Translations under genes and position numbers: made by a program
Shown: positions 8,750-18,972 of the stretch, in pieces
Position numbering within the stretch: the first letter of the stretch is position 1
Layout of the letters: each line of letters opens with the position of its first letter
Notes under the pieces: generated by a model
Seen by the model: the letters and a program-made list of their open reading frames with translations, nothing else
Databases searched by the model: none
What the model was told of the DNA's origin: nothing
From: Parietichytrium sp. I65-24A
Taxonomy: Eukaryota > Sar > Bigyra > Thraustochytrida > Thraustochytriidae
Assembly (NCBI GenBank): GCA_012862575.1
Contig: BLSF01000020.1
Location: forward strand, 1-64,000
DNA: 64,000 bases
Direction: 5' to 3'

Positions 8750-11700
8750 CTAACGGGAGAATCTTGCGTTATAGGCATTAGTTGCCTCGTACTGGTTCTT
8801 GAACTGACCAAGTACCTCCATCTGATTATTTTCATATGCATACCACGACTGTGTGTACTCGTCAAAGTAAACCGGAGCAGCTTTGGCCTTCTTTCCCCCT
8901 CGGCCACCACTTTCGGACTTTGCGGCTTTTCGTTTCCCTCCCCTCTTAGGAGTCGTTCCACCCCCTGGAATCTCCAATGAGTTCATCTCAAGCTCTTGAT
9001 GTTGCGGTTGCATGGACATGTTGTCCTGCATCGGGTACCCAGCCCCGCTTGTTGACGGGTCCATTGGGTAATAGTAGTTTTGGTTGCCCCAATACGGATC
9101 AGGCTGCTGCTGCATTCCTCCGTACATTGATTGCTGCTGCGACGCTGATGATCCAGAACTGGGCATCATTCCCGAGCCCATGTACGGATCCATCTGATTA
9201 CCGGAGCCGCCCTGGTGATACACTCCCGAAGCGCCGCCTCCGCCCGTACCCTGGGGCATCATCATTGATTGCTGCTGGTAGGAGCCGTATGAAGACGATG
9301 ATCCCGGCAGCTCGGGATAACTCATCCCTGCACCGGAGTTAATGGTGGCGTATCCAGACGATTGCGTCGCAGGTGAAGGAATCATGGATGGCAGGACAGG
9401 GTCGGCAGCAGAAGCAGCTGATGACGCCGCTGCAGCACCCCTGCCGCGCCCTCTTCCCCCACGGCTTCCCCTGCCACGCCCTCTGCCACGCCCGCGCCCC
9501 CGTGCGGCAGCGGCCGTGGTGGATAATGCTTCCGCGCTGTCCATCAACATCATGCTTTGATCCATACCCATACCAGCGGCTGGTGTCATACCAGCATACC
9601 CAGGGATTTTGGCAGAAGTCGAGGGAAGCGGCTCAAACGAGGTAGGAGGCAAGGCCGCAGAAGCAGTGGATGAAGTGCTCTTGCTACCCCTTCCCCTGCC
9701 TCGACCACGACCTCTTCCTCGCTTCGTAGTGGCACCAGCTCCACGAGCACTGGGTGAAGCAGCGGTTGCCGGCGCAGCAAGAGCAGGAAGCGGAGCAAAG
9801 CCTGGAATAGTGGGTGGTAGACCAGCCGCGGGATTTTGTATGGCAGCAGGAGCCGCCGCTGCCGTGGCAGCTCCCCGGCCCCGGCCCCTTCCACGTCCTC
9901 TCCCACGAGTTGTGCCGCGCGTCGATCCACGAGTGGATCCTCGCCCGCGCCCGCGCCCCCGTCCTCTCTTCTTGCCAGCTGATGCGCCAAGATCAAAGTC
10001 GTCGTCGTTATCGAGGCCGTCATCCCCCTCCGCCCAAACATCATCGTCGTCATTGCCCGCCTCAGCAACACCATCAGTCGCCGGGTCCCAGGGCATCGAA
10101 CTTGAAGCCTGTCGAGCCATCCCACGCCGAGCTGCTCGACCACGCCCGCGCGTAGACGAGGAGCTACTTGAAGCGGCCAAAGACGCAGACTGAGCTACAG
10201 CCTCCGAAAAAGAAGAACTCTTCAGTTTGCGCTTCTTGCTCGTCGGCAGCAGATCCTTGGCTATAGCAAGAGTAGCTCGTTTCCCACGACCACGCGTGAA
10301 AGTGAATTTCGTAAGCTCATTTTTGGCGCGACTGAACGCAGCCGGGACGTGTGTGATCGGGATATTGGTAACAACGGCTTGGTTGGCGAGTGTGAGGACC
10401 GAATTGGCCTCTCGACGGATTTGAGACTGTGCAGGGTTATACGCAAAGCAGTTGTCTCTTATCATGGCAAGGTCCGCAAACACTTGGTGTAGTGTTCGAT
10501 AGAAGAACGACTTTAGGCGTGTGGACACCTGATTCAGGTCTTTGGGAAGTGCGACCACAGCAAGGTACGTGGAAAAATATTGGGTGTTCACAGGCTCCTT
10601 GAACCACTTGGCATCTGGGTTTTGCGAGGCAAAGTCACCAAGAGCGTCGCCAACGGCCTCCGAGATATGTTGCTCAATACCCGACGGACGAGCTTCCCAA
10701 GGAACAATATTTGGTATATCGACACGAATCAGATCCCACGGAGAGCAGGATCTAGAGCTCCCATCACGCGCAATGCCAACCCGAACGGCGCGAAAGGGGC
10801 TGCTCGGCCACTTGCTCGGGGATGGCCCAAGTGCGAGGATTTGACCATCCTGACCATCCTGCGTGCGGACGGCAGTTCCGACCAGAAAATCTGCGAGAAC
10901 AAAAGAATTAAATTGCTCGCGAAATAGGAAAACCTCTTCTTCCTGACCCGCGGGAGGCTTGAACAAGTTCACTTGAATAATCTCCTTCTCCTCTGTGAAG
11001 ATCCGCTCCCATTGATCCGTGCGAGGTACAGAGCCGCTCTGCTGCCATCCAGCAGGAGGTGCCGCAACTAGCTCGAACACAATTTCCACAACAATTGCGC
11101 AGCACTTGGTATGATACTCCGAGAGGAAGATGGCGTCTCTTCCTTCTTCCACCTCCGCGCGAATGGATTTTCGGGGAAACGGAAAGTGGTATCGAATATC
11201 CTTCACTTGTCCGAGAACAAAAGGCCAGTCATCCTTCTTAAACGACGGTTCCTCCCAGGGAATGTAAAGTTTGGGGAGCTGAGTCGCCTGAGATTTGAAC
11301 ATGGTCTTCCGAAGTTGATACACGCGTTCTACTGCGTCCATATGGGCTTGTACGTTGTAAACCATAAACTCCCCAAGCTGTGGCATGCGAGGGTTTTCCG
11401 TGATCCAAGTTCGGTCCATTTCATTGCACAGACGAAGCCATTCCTTTTCCGTTGCGGCGGCGAGATCATCGGGATCATCTGCGGCCAGAGCCGGATCCAA
11501 CGGCGCGCCAGGATTGGCTGCATCCAATGCCGGCGGCGCAAGGATGGCGCCAACATTTGCATTCGCCTCATTCATGTATTCCGAAACATTCCGGATGCGG
11601 TCTTCAGCACGCCGAGCAGCTCTCCGACGGCTACGCGCTCCTTCCCCAGTCCCTCCTGGAGACGGGGGTGCACCCGTGCTCGGGCTTGCTGCGGGAAGCA

Positions 11701-14700
11701 GCTCGTCCTCCATGTCCAGGTCGCCATCATCTTCAGACACATACGGGCCACCGTTTGCTGCTTCATCCTCCTCCAAATCGTAATTGTCGTCGTTTTGCTC
11801 GTTTTCAAGTGCCTCTTGAGCAACGGATGCGGTGTTGCGATTGGCAGCTGCAGCACTTGCGCGCTGAGGACGCCCAGACGCATTAACCGGGCTCCTCTGA
11901 GGAACACTCTGATTCGCCGCCGGCGCTGCGCCGCCATTCGATTGAGACTGGCGTGCGCGTTCCATCTCCTCGATATCGTCGCGGTAAACCGTAGGGGCAC
12001 GTGGAGGGGGTTGTGGCCGGGCCCGAACCACACTTTCCTCGGGGTCAGCGCGGCTGCCTGGCCCGCGACGGACTCCCTTGACGCGGTCCTGGATCATGGA
12101 GTCTTGGTAATCCAGTATAGGCTTAAACTCATCGAGGGCAGCCTTCTCCTTTAAACGAAGAACGGACTCAAGCGTCCTCACTAATCGCGCACGATCGGCA
12201 AACCCATCTCTGCTTGGCTGAAGTTCGTAAGGCACCATCTGGGTGTCGCACAGTGGAGTGAGCGGCACGAGGTGAGGAGGTAGTTGCGTGGCACTGTCCA
12301 GTGCGTTCCCGTGGTCGTCATAGATGAGCTCTCCTTTGTCGTTTAAAAAGAACTGCGACGGCGGGGTCGCTTGATAATCTCTGCCGTTACCGGTTCCCAA
12401 ATAGTTGAGCCGGCCCATAGAATCAGAACAGACTACATCAGAGCCAGTCTTTGCGTAAGGAAGAAAACTCACGTCCAAGACATGAGCTATGCCGTTCGAG
12501 TGCATCGTGAGATTTTCGTTCACAAGGGTACCCTCCTCGATATCCCAAAGTATGATCTGTCCATCCCAGCCCGCGCTCAAGCAAAGCTTCGGGTCCGTTG
12601 GGTGAGCTACAAGCACGTGACATTGACCTCGGTGTTTTCGTAGCACCTGGGAAAGATGGCCGTTGTTCCGTGAGTCCCACACACGAACTTGTTGGTCCCA
12701 AAACATGCGCATGTTCCGTGCCTGCGCTGCTGGCGGGGCAACACACTGTGCAGTGATGATCCAACGATCATCGCACGACCAGGTACACGCGTCCAGAGTT
12801 GGCGTGCGCTTCGTCTTTTTCATCTTAGTACCAGAAACACCGGTCGCAGTAATTCCTTTAGAAGTATCCGAGCCGCCAGGCGCGCCAGGCCCCGAAGATG
12901 AGGAGGAGTGTGAATTACTGTTCGCCGCCCCCGAAGGAGAGCTTTGGTTACCATCTTTAGAGCCCGATTGTTCGGCCAAGCTGCTGAGGTTGAAACCCTT
13001 TCGCGGGAACTCGAACAGGAAGCTGGCAGAAATGTTGAGCTCGAGGTATTTCGTCGTATGTTTCCACTCCCACACACGCACGGCTCCGTCAACGGAGGAA
13101 GTCGCAAGAAGGCGGTACCCGTCGTTGGACCAAAGCACCAGGGAAATGGTCTCGAAACTGGTCGGCAGAATGTTCATGAGTCTATGGGATCCATTTTGAT
13201 AAATACCGTTCACCGGTGGGGAGGCCGGAATCAAGGCAGTTTGGCAGTGTTTCGTCAGCTCCTTGGACATCTCGCGCCCAGTATACCAGACGCGCACGGT
13301 GCCTCCCGAATCCCCGGTGGCTATGATATTCCCGTCCGGGTGCACGCTCACGCTGTTCACCTCCATTGTGTTTCCAGAGTTGCTGCACACGTGAGGCAAT
13401 ACCGTCGGCTTGCGCTCCTCTGGAGTTGTTGCTTCGCAGCGATCCACGGCGGTGTGGTAGATGGCGTCCGTGTCCCAAATGCAGCATGAGCCGTCGTTGC
13501 TACCGCTGTAGAGAAGGCCACAGTGGCGGTCGAATCGTATCGCTTCAATTCCCTTCGTATGGCCTTTGAGCACGCAGAGCGCCCTGCCACTCGGGAGCTC
13601 CCATAAGCGGATGCTACGATCATCAGAAGCGGACGCCAGCACTGTAGTTCTTCCCTCAACACGCTTGATGCGTAAATCGCAAACGTTGTGGGAGTGACCT
13701 CTCAGGGTTCTCAAGAGCTCTCCAGAATGGGCAGACCAGAGTTTGATCAGAGTGTCATCTGAACCGGTAACAACATACTCCCCCATCGGATCAACACAAA
13801 CACAGAATACAAAGAGAGAGTGGCCCTGCGTTTTCTTCAGAAACTTCATGTTGCGATACAGCGAGTCTTGGCTAACAGAGGTTCGCGAGTCATGGATGTC
13901 CTGTTTGGTGGTGATTTTCTGTTGGCGCAGGAGCTTTGCGCGTAGCGCACTTGCTTCCTGTCGGAGCTTGGCAATTTCTACACGAAGGTGCATGATTCTC
14001 TTCGATATCTGAGCGTTTGGCGCTTTGCCCTCTTCAGCAACCATGGACGATTCACGAGAAAGCTTGGCAAGCTCCTTCTCGAGATGCCTAGTCTTGGAGC
14101 GCACCTCGATAAGACTGCTGGCCCACCGATGCTTCTCGCGCTTGTCCACTGACGCCTTTTCCCCTGAATTCTGATGAACTGCGCGAATTACATTTTCTAT
14201 CTGCGTCCTGTCATTAGAGAGGTTTCCAAAACGCCAGAGGATGTCTTCGAGCGTACCGGGCCGTTTAATTCCATTCCACGAAGTTGCTTCCGGAAGCAGG
14301 CCATGTTCAACCACATCGTCTTGAAGAGCTCTAAGAGTGTTCAAACAAGGTGTGTACAGCTTCAAATATTCCGCAATGAAATGAAGAACCTGAGCTCTGC
14401 GATAAATCTCTTCGTTCCTGTCTCGCCGCCTCGAGACAATAATGGATTCAGTGCGGGTGAGGTTGCCGCCACTGCTTACCGCGTCCATTGTGGCCTGCTT
14501 TGGAGAAATATTCCTCGCATCACCAAGCTCCTCCACCATTTCCGTGTCTTCTTCAGCCAAGTCTATCGTTTTAGCCGTTGAGCTAGTGGCGCTCTCCTCT
14601 CTCGACTCCGCTGCGCTGGGTTCTACATTCGCATCTGTTCTTGTAGTTGCTGGCTCGGCTTCTACTGCTTCGACACCCACTTGGGCCTTGCTCTCCCCAG

Positions 14701-16180
14701 CCTGAAATTTTTCCTCCTCTGCCAGCCTTTCCTGCAGCGCCGCCTCGGGCTCCCCGGACGCCGAAGTGTGCCCATCGTCAATGTCCATTGCCTGCGAATT
14801 TGTTTCGTGGATCTGGCCACCTTGCCCCAGAGTTGAAGCAGATTCTAATAAGTTTGGTATGCTACTTGAGTTATCCGCCTGAGCATCCCCAGCGCCCTCT
14901 GTCATCATGGGGGAGTCCTCGTTGAGTCGAGCTGGTTGCGAATCGAATTGTTCAGCGTCGAGAGGTTTGGCTGTACTGTCGTCCACCTGTTGATCCCCTG
15001 CTTCCTCGACCTGCATCTCGTCAGAACCGGCTTCAATCGCTTGCAACTCAGAGTCTTGAGCTGGAGATGGTGCAATCTTCTCGTTGTCGTCCAGCCCGCT
15101 TTCAAGAGAAGTGTTTGTCTTAATACCGTCTTCAAGAATATCACTTGGGTGTGAAGTTGCTGTCGAGTTCTCGGGAATCATTGCTTGCTCACCGCGTTGT
15201 TCGGTCGTAGCTGGAGCGCCTACAATGCTTGTCACTGGCTGTTCGGTTTCCCGTCGTTCGCCCTCTTCCACTTGTTCCATCCTCACAGGTGCGGCGACCT
15301 CTGTCGCACTACTATTCTCTAATTCCGTGGGGATGACGCTCTCAGCCTCGCGTTTCGTTTCAGCCTCACTTATGGCCTCGGCCGCTGCTTGCATCTCATG
15401 TACCGGGTTGAATGCTGTTTCTTCGCGAGAGCCGGAGGCTGTGGCGATGGATTCTCCCCCATTCTGGTTTGCATCTTCGGTTACTTCTTTTTCAAGTAGA
15501 GCAGTTTCGTTCTCTCCTTCCTTCTCCTCAACTGCCTTGGAGTCGAGAGGATCCGGCATTGCTACTTCCTGGCCAACTTGATGCTCTGCGGCGGTATCGA
15601 CATCCATAAGTTCCTCTTTGGCCTCCTCCTGCACGGCAAACAAAGGGTTAGCGGGGCTCGATTCGTCCAGTTGCTCTGCTACATTGGCGGTCTCCTCCGA
15701 GACGGCGGGGGCGATGTTCTCTGTCTGTACCTCGCTCCCAACATCGCCTTCTGGAACACTGCTTTTCATTTCGCTTTCGGGCGCGCCATCGATCTCCATT
15801 TTCTCCTCCGAATGGATCGAGTCCAATTTTCCATCAGTCTCCCTCAAGTCGGCCGCTTCTTGTGTTGCATCGGGCTCCGGCTTTTCATCTGCTCCTTCCT
15901 TGGACTCAGTCGCTTCCTCTACCTCGTTGGATTCCAAGTTTTCAGCTGTTTCTGTGGACTCCACTATTCCCTCTGCCTCGTTCGACTTGACTCTTTCCTC
16001 TGATTCATTCGACTCTATGTTGCCCTCCGCTTCATTCGACTCTATGTTGCCTCCTGTCTCATTCGACTCAGCTTTTTCCTCTGTCTCATTTGACCCCACC
16101 TTTTCCTCTGCTTCATTCGACTCTATGTTGCCCTCTGTCTCATTCGACTCCATGTTATCCTCTCTCTCTTTGGACTCCAT
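8750..16180 (-). CDS. BRWD/PHIP-type WD40-bromodomain chromatin protein with GRG-rich tail
   Basis: This is a very large (2,476-residue) single-frame protein, probably a nuclear acetyl-lysine reader and possibly a CUL4-DDB1 adaptor, as known for BRWD/PHIP proteins. Order: eleven 9-residue acidic repeats (1-99); a long acidic disordered region to about 570; the conserved BRWD N-terminal helical domain (about 593-690, HFIAEYLKLYTPCLNTL); a coiled coil; an eight-bladed-type WD40 propeller (about 777-1265, for example GSDDTLIKLW, SASDDRSIRLWEL); an acidic linker; the mid-region conserved in PHIP/BRWD (about 1560-1800); one bromodomain (about 1833-1935) with the YNP and asparagine context CFAYNPAQS; then three Arg-Gly blocks and a Gln/Tyr/Met-rich tail. 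Animal BRWDs have two bromodomains and I find only one here. The ATG at 16180 is the first in frame. Confidence 0.93.
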   Translation of the reverse strand: MESKEREDNMESNETEGNIESNEAEEKVGSNETEEKAESNETGGNIESNEAEGNIESNESEERVKSNEAEGIVESTETAENLESNEVEEATESKEGADEKPEPDATQEAADLRETDGKLDSIHSEEKMEIDGAPESEMKSSVPEGDVGSEVQTENIAPAVSEETANVAEQLDESSPANPLFAVQEEAKEELMDVDTAAEHQVGQEVAMPDPLDSKAVEEKEGENETALLEKEVTEDANQNGGESIATASGSREETAFNPVHEMQAAAEAISEAETKREAESVIPTELENSSATEVAAPVRMEQVEEGERRETEQPVTSIVGAPATTEQRGEQAMIPENSTATSHPSDILEDGIKTNTSLESGLDDNEKIAPSPAQDSELQAIEAGSDEMQVEEAGDQQVDDSTAKPLDAEQFDSQPARLNEDSPMMTEGAGDAQADNSSSIPNLLESASTLGQGGQIHETNSQAMDIDDGHTSASGEPEAALQERLAEEEKFQAGESKAQVGVEAVEAEPATTRTDANVEPSAAESREESATSSTAKTIDLAEEDTEMVEELGDARNISPKQATMDAVSSGGNLTRTESIIVSRRRDRNEEIYRRAQVLHFIAEYLKLYTPCLNTLRALQDDVVEHGLLPEATSWNGIKRPGTLEDILWRFGNLSNDRTQIENVIRAVHQNSGEKASVDKREKHRWASSLIEVRSKTRHLEKELAKLSRESSMVAEEGKAPNAQISKRIMHLRVEIAKLRQEASALRAKLLRQQKITTKQDIHDSRTSVSQDSLYRNMKFLKKTQGHSLFVFCVCVDPMGEYVVTGSDDTLIKLWSAHSGELLRTLRGHSHNVCDLRIKRVEGRTTVLASASDDRSIRLWELPSGRALCVLKGHTKGIEAIRFDRHCGLLYSGSNDGSCCIWDTDAIYHTAVDRCEATTPEERKPTVLPHVCSNSGNTMEVNSVSVHPDGNIIATGDSGGTVRVWYTGREMSKELTKHCQTALIPASPPVNGIYQNGSHRLMNILPTSFETISLVLWSNDGYRLLATSSVDGAVRVWEWKHTTKYLELNISASFLFEFPRKGFNLSSLAEQSGSKDGNQSSPSGAANSNSHSSSSSGPGAPGGSDTSKGITATGVSGTKMKKTKRTPTLDACTWSCDDRWIITAQCVAPPAAQARNMRMFWDQQVRVWDSRNNGHLSQVLRKHRGQCHVLVAHPTDPKLCLSAGWDGQIILWDIEEGTLVNENLTMHSNGIAHVLDVSFLPYAKTGSDVVCSDSMGRLNYLGTGNGRDYQATPPSQFFLNDKGELIYDDHGNALDSATQLPPHLVPLTPLCDTQMVPYELQPSRDGFADRARLVRTLESVLRLKEKAALDEFKPILDYQDSMIQDRVKGVRRGPGSRADPEESVVRARPQPPPRAPTVYRDDIEEMERARQSQSNGGAAPAANQSVPQRSPVNASGRPQRASAAAANRNTASVAQEALENEQNDDNYDLEEDEAANGGPYVSEDDGDLDMEDELLPAASPSTGAPPSPGGTGEGARSRRRAARRAEDRIRNVSEYMNEANANVGAILAPPALDAANPGAPLDPALAADDPDDLAAATEKEWLRLCNEMDRTWITENPRMPQLGEFMVYNVQAHMDAVERVYQLRKTMFKSQATQLPKLYIPWEEPSFKKDDWPFVLGQVKDIRYHFPFPRKSIRAEVEEGRDAIFLSEYHTKCCAIVVEIVFELVAAPPAGWQQSGSVPRTDQWERIFTEEKEIIQVNLFKPPAGQEEEVFLFREQFNSFVLADFLVGTAVRTQDGQDGQILALGPSPSKWPSSPFRAVRVGIARDGSSRSCSPWDLIRVDIPNIVPWEARPSGIEQHISEAVGDALGDFASQNPDAKWFKEPVNTQYFSTYLAVVALPKDLNQVSTRLKSFFYRTLHQVFADLAMIRDNCFAYNPAQSQIRREANSVLTLANQAVVTNIPITHVPAAFSRAKNELTKFTFTRGRGKRATLAIAKDLLPTSKKRKLKSSSFSEAVAQSASLAASSSSSSTRGRGRAARRGMARQASSSMPWDPATDGVAEAGNDDDDVWAEGDDGLDNDDDFDLGASAGKKRGRGRGRGRGSTRGSTRGTTRGRGRGRGRGRGAATAAAAPAAIQNPAAGLPPTIPGFAPLPALAAPATAASPSARGAGATTKRGRGRGRGRGRGSKSTSSTASAALPPTSFEPLPSTSAKIPGYAGMTPAAGMGMDQSMMLMDSAEALSTTAAAARGRGRGRGRGRGSRGGRGRGRGAAAASSAASAADPVLPSMIPSPATQSSGYATINSGAGMSYPELPGSSSSYGSYQQQSMMMPQGTGGGGASGVYHQGGSGNQMDPYMGSGMMPSSGSSASQQQSMYGGMQQQPDPYWGNQNYYYPMDPSTSGAGYPMQDNMSMQPQHQELEMNSLEIPGGGTTPKRGGKRKAAKSESGGRGGKKAKAAPVYFDEYTQSWYAYENNQMEVLGQFKNQYEATNAYNARFSR
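9430..9990 (-). repeat. Arg-Gly (GRG) repeat blocks in the BRWD coding sequence
   Basis: Three GC-rich blocks encode runs of alternating Arg and Gly (about residues 2068-2103, 2148-2168 and 2223-2250). They are separated by Ala/Pro/Ser-rich spacers. They resemble RGG boxes that bind nucleic acid. Confidence 0.8.
15884..16180 (-). repeat. 27-bp coding minisatellite at the BRWD N-terminus
   Basis: Eleven consecutive 9-residue units, consensus (I/M/V)ESNE(T/A)E(G/E)(N/K), start at the initiator Met. Units differ at several positions, so the array is not a recent perfect expansion. Confidence 0.85.
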
Positions 16181-17831
16181 TCCCGATCGGGGCCAACCCA
16201 GGGATTAACAAAGTATCGCGAAGACTCCACAACACAGAGCAGCTGCAAGCTGAAAATGAGGTGAACAGCTAACCAAACCCACCGCGACAATGCGGCCTAA
16301 GTCCAGCCAATTACACCTTCCCCACTATATCACTATCCCACTATCTCACTATCCCCGCAAGCCGTTTTCCTCTTGCCACAACCAAAAACCAAAAACCAAC
16401 AACCAAAAAGCGAAACTCAAATCGCTTCTTTGCCGCAAAGACACTATAGCTCTTTGCTCTTTGCTCTTTGGCCTTTGGTCTCTGCGTTTTGGTCTCTGTT
16501 TTCTCTATTTGGCTCGTTAAGCAGTTAGCCCACTGGGGATGTGCTCCGGGCGTGATGCGTGGCGTGCTCTCGCGGCAGTCGTCGCCGTGCCGCTCTGCCG
16601 TGGCGCGAGATTCAGCGGGGGACTTTTTGACCTCGGCTCGCTCACAGGCAGTACTGACTTTCAAGACTCGCACGGACCGCGCACGTCCTCGCTGCTGTCC
16701 TCTCTTTCTATCTGTCTATCTATCTGTCTCTCTCTCTCTCTCTATCTCTGTGCTTTCGCCTTTTCTTACTTCTCCTCTGTGCTGGTGGATAGGGGTTTGG
16801 TAGGGATGGGGTAAGAGGGGCGATTTTTTTGCGTTTTTGTCGTTTTTTTTCGTGGAGTTTCGGCTCGTCCTCACAAACTTTCCCTCTGCAGTCGTTGCCG
16901 AGCGGTAGTAGTTGGCTATGTGAATGGTAGTCGGGGGAGTCTCCTCTGAGAAGGTCTTATGAAAAAGGCTATGTGATTGTAAAGGGAAGGGGGACTGCTC
17001 TCAGAGTGACTGTCAGTCCTTTTTTTTTTTTTTCCCCTTTTCGCCCATTTTTTGGGGCTTTTTTCGTGGATTATTTGCAAGATTTTTGCAGCTTTCGATC
17101 CTAATGCGTTTCTAAGCGATAGACTAGTCGTCGCGAGAACTGTAAACGGGGAAAATTTTCCTCTCTTTTTTTTCCCCTCACTCCGGACTACCTGAACACC
17201 ATAACCACTCTTATTGAGAGCGCCAACTCGAGCGGTCGGCAGTTAAGGAGGAATTTCAAACGCAGTAGGCCTGATTATGTGTAGCATTAAGAAGCCCCAG
17301 TCGCTGCGTGGTCACTGTATGGGCCGAGGGTATCCGCCTTAAAAAAAGAAGAAACATCCTACGAAGGATTTTTTCCCTCTCCAAGGAACATCAAATTTCT
17401 GCTTTGTTTCTTGTGTTGATCGATCTCAAGACCAAGATTTCACATGTCAAGACCTTTTCCCCCACAGTCGATGCTCTGTTCCAATATTATAAAAGATACC
17501 CAGCTACGTGTCCTCGAGGACCCTCGACATCGTACGCTTCGTACGCATGGTATTGAGAGCGATCATATCTTTTCGAGAACTCTAAGCAGAGCCAAAAAGC
17601 TTGCCTGAAGTTTCCGTCCGTTCTGAACTGTGTTCATGTTCAATTGTTCAATTCAATTGTTCAATTGTTCAAGCAAAATGAAGTGACACTGACTGTGAGT
17701 CCAGAAAGCACATGCACCTTTCTTTTTTCGGACGATCGTTATCAACGATACATACCATCCATTTCACTGTTTCATCAAACATCTCTCGACGAGCTTTTGC
17801 ACAGTCAGTAAGCTTACCAACAACATCACAC

Positions 17832-17858
17832 TGAAAGACATGAAAGACATGAAAGACA
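17832..17858. repeat. Three tandem TGAAAGACA units
   Basis: The three 9-bp copies are perfect and are followed by a partial fourth. They sit just before the 16-bp palindrome at 17866. Confidence 0.85.
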
Positions 17859-17865
17859 TGAAGCG

Positions 17866-17881
17866 CGCGAGGATCCTCGCG
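17866..17881. repeat. 16-bp perfect palindrome CGCGAGGATCCTCGCG
   Basis: This self-complementary sequence is GC-rich within AT-rich DNA. A second 12-bp palindrome, GTCCTCGAGGAC, lies near 17509, and CGTACG occurs twice close by. It could be a dimeric factor site, but no factor can be named. Confidence 0.7.
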
Positions 17882-18972
17882 TCCTCTCGTACGGTCCTCG
17901 ACTTCTAAAAAGTAAAACTTATTCCCCGCCGAGTTTCGCAGAATTCAGAAATCCAGAACAGCTTTTCTTCAGGGAAATAATGAATGAACTTTCTCTTCAA
18001 CGTTCAAATCAAATCGAAACAGTATAAATGAAATAAATAACAAGACTCTGAAATTGCTTTCATCGGTTCCATTCATTCATAATTGCGTTCAGTCAGTCGG
18101 AAATGGAAATTGACATAATTATTCTAAAATGCGGCCCTCCGATCCGGATCTCCACACGCCTTCATACCACATCAATAATCCCGCTACTCTCCATCACATT
18201 ACTCACCCAGCACATTCTCCTAGCCGAACTTCTGCTTAGAGCCTTCGTCTCGTGAGTGACCCTCCGTCTGTGCGGTGGCAATCTTTTTGTTCTCTCAAGC
18301 AAGGACCCACTCCTACCGGATCCTCTAACCACCCCTACGGGCCACAGGAGTAGTAGCAAGCACACTATTCCTCCTAGCTTGTGTCGAGCCAGTTGTACTC
18401 GCTGGGGACAGTTCAGCAACACAGTGTCCCACTGGAGCACTAGCGAACAGGTTAATCAGGTGCTAACAAGTCGCTGGTACGCGGATATATATAGAGAGGT
18501 GAGTGTGGTGTTCGGAAGTGAACTTAAATGATTGGGAGTTGAGGATTAGGTTAGGTTGAGCGCGGGATGGTGCTATCCTGCCCTGCGTTGCCCTGTGATG
18601 TGCCATCATGTTGTGCTCTTTTGCCTAACAGAAGATGTTGTATTGTTTACAATTGCACAATTGCGGCGGGTTGTTTGCTTTGGCCGTTGGTTCGCTGTCT
18701 CGGTGACTAATTTTGACTGCGGTTGCGGTGGTGGTGGTGGTGGTGGCTCTGGTGATCGTTTGATCGTTTTGATCGGCCATGCATTCGCTTTTCGGGGGAT
18801 TGACTGTCGATTGATTCGATGATTCGTCGGGCTCATCGTTGATTGGCCAAAAAAATGACTCGCTGATGAAATGTTTCGTTGGATTTTTTGATTAAAATAT
18901 CGTTGAGTCGCTGACAGGTCGACAATTGAACCAGCATAGAGGCATCACTCGCAGACTTGTTGAAATCAGGAG

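Larger units (their letters stand above)
16181..18972. other. Gene-free 2.8-kb divergent region
   Basis: It lies between the BRWD (-) and RRM/RS (+) start codons. I see pyrimidine-rich tracts (about 16700-16750), poly-T (about 17021-17035), a 9-bp triplication (17832-17858), CAATTGTTC repeats near 17640, a 16-bp palindrome (17866-17881), a TATATATA stretch near 18485 and a GGT run (about 18727-18747). None of the short frames has a plausible ATG plus coding character. An unannotated 5' UTR intron for the RRM gene is possible. Confidence 0.5.

Noticed and set aside
9609-10193. 194-residue plus-strand frame, Pro/Arg/Ala-rich
   Set aside because: It is antisense to the GRG repeat region of BRWD. 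GC-rich repeats keep all frames open.
11111-12154. 347-residue plus-strand frame inside the BRWD gene
   Set aside because: It is antisense to conserved BRWD coding sequence, with a low-complexity Arg/Cys-rich translation and no homology.
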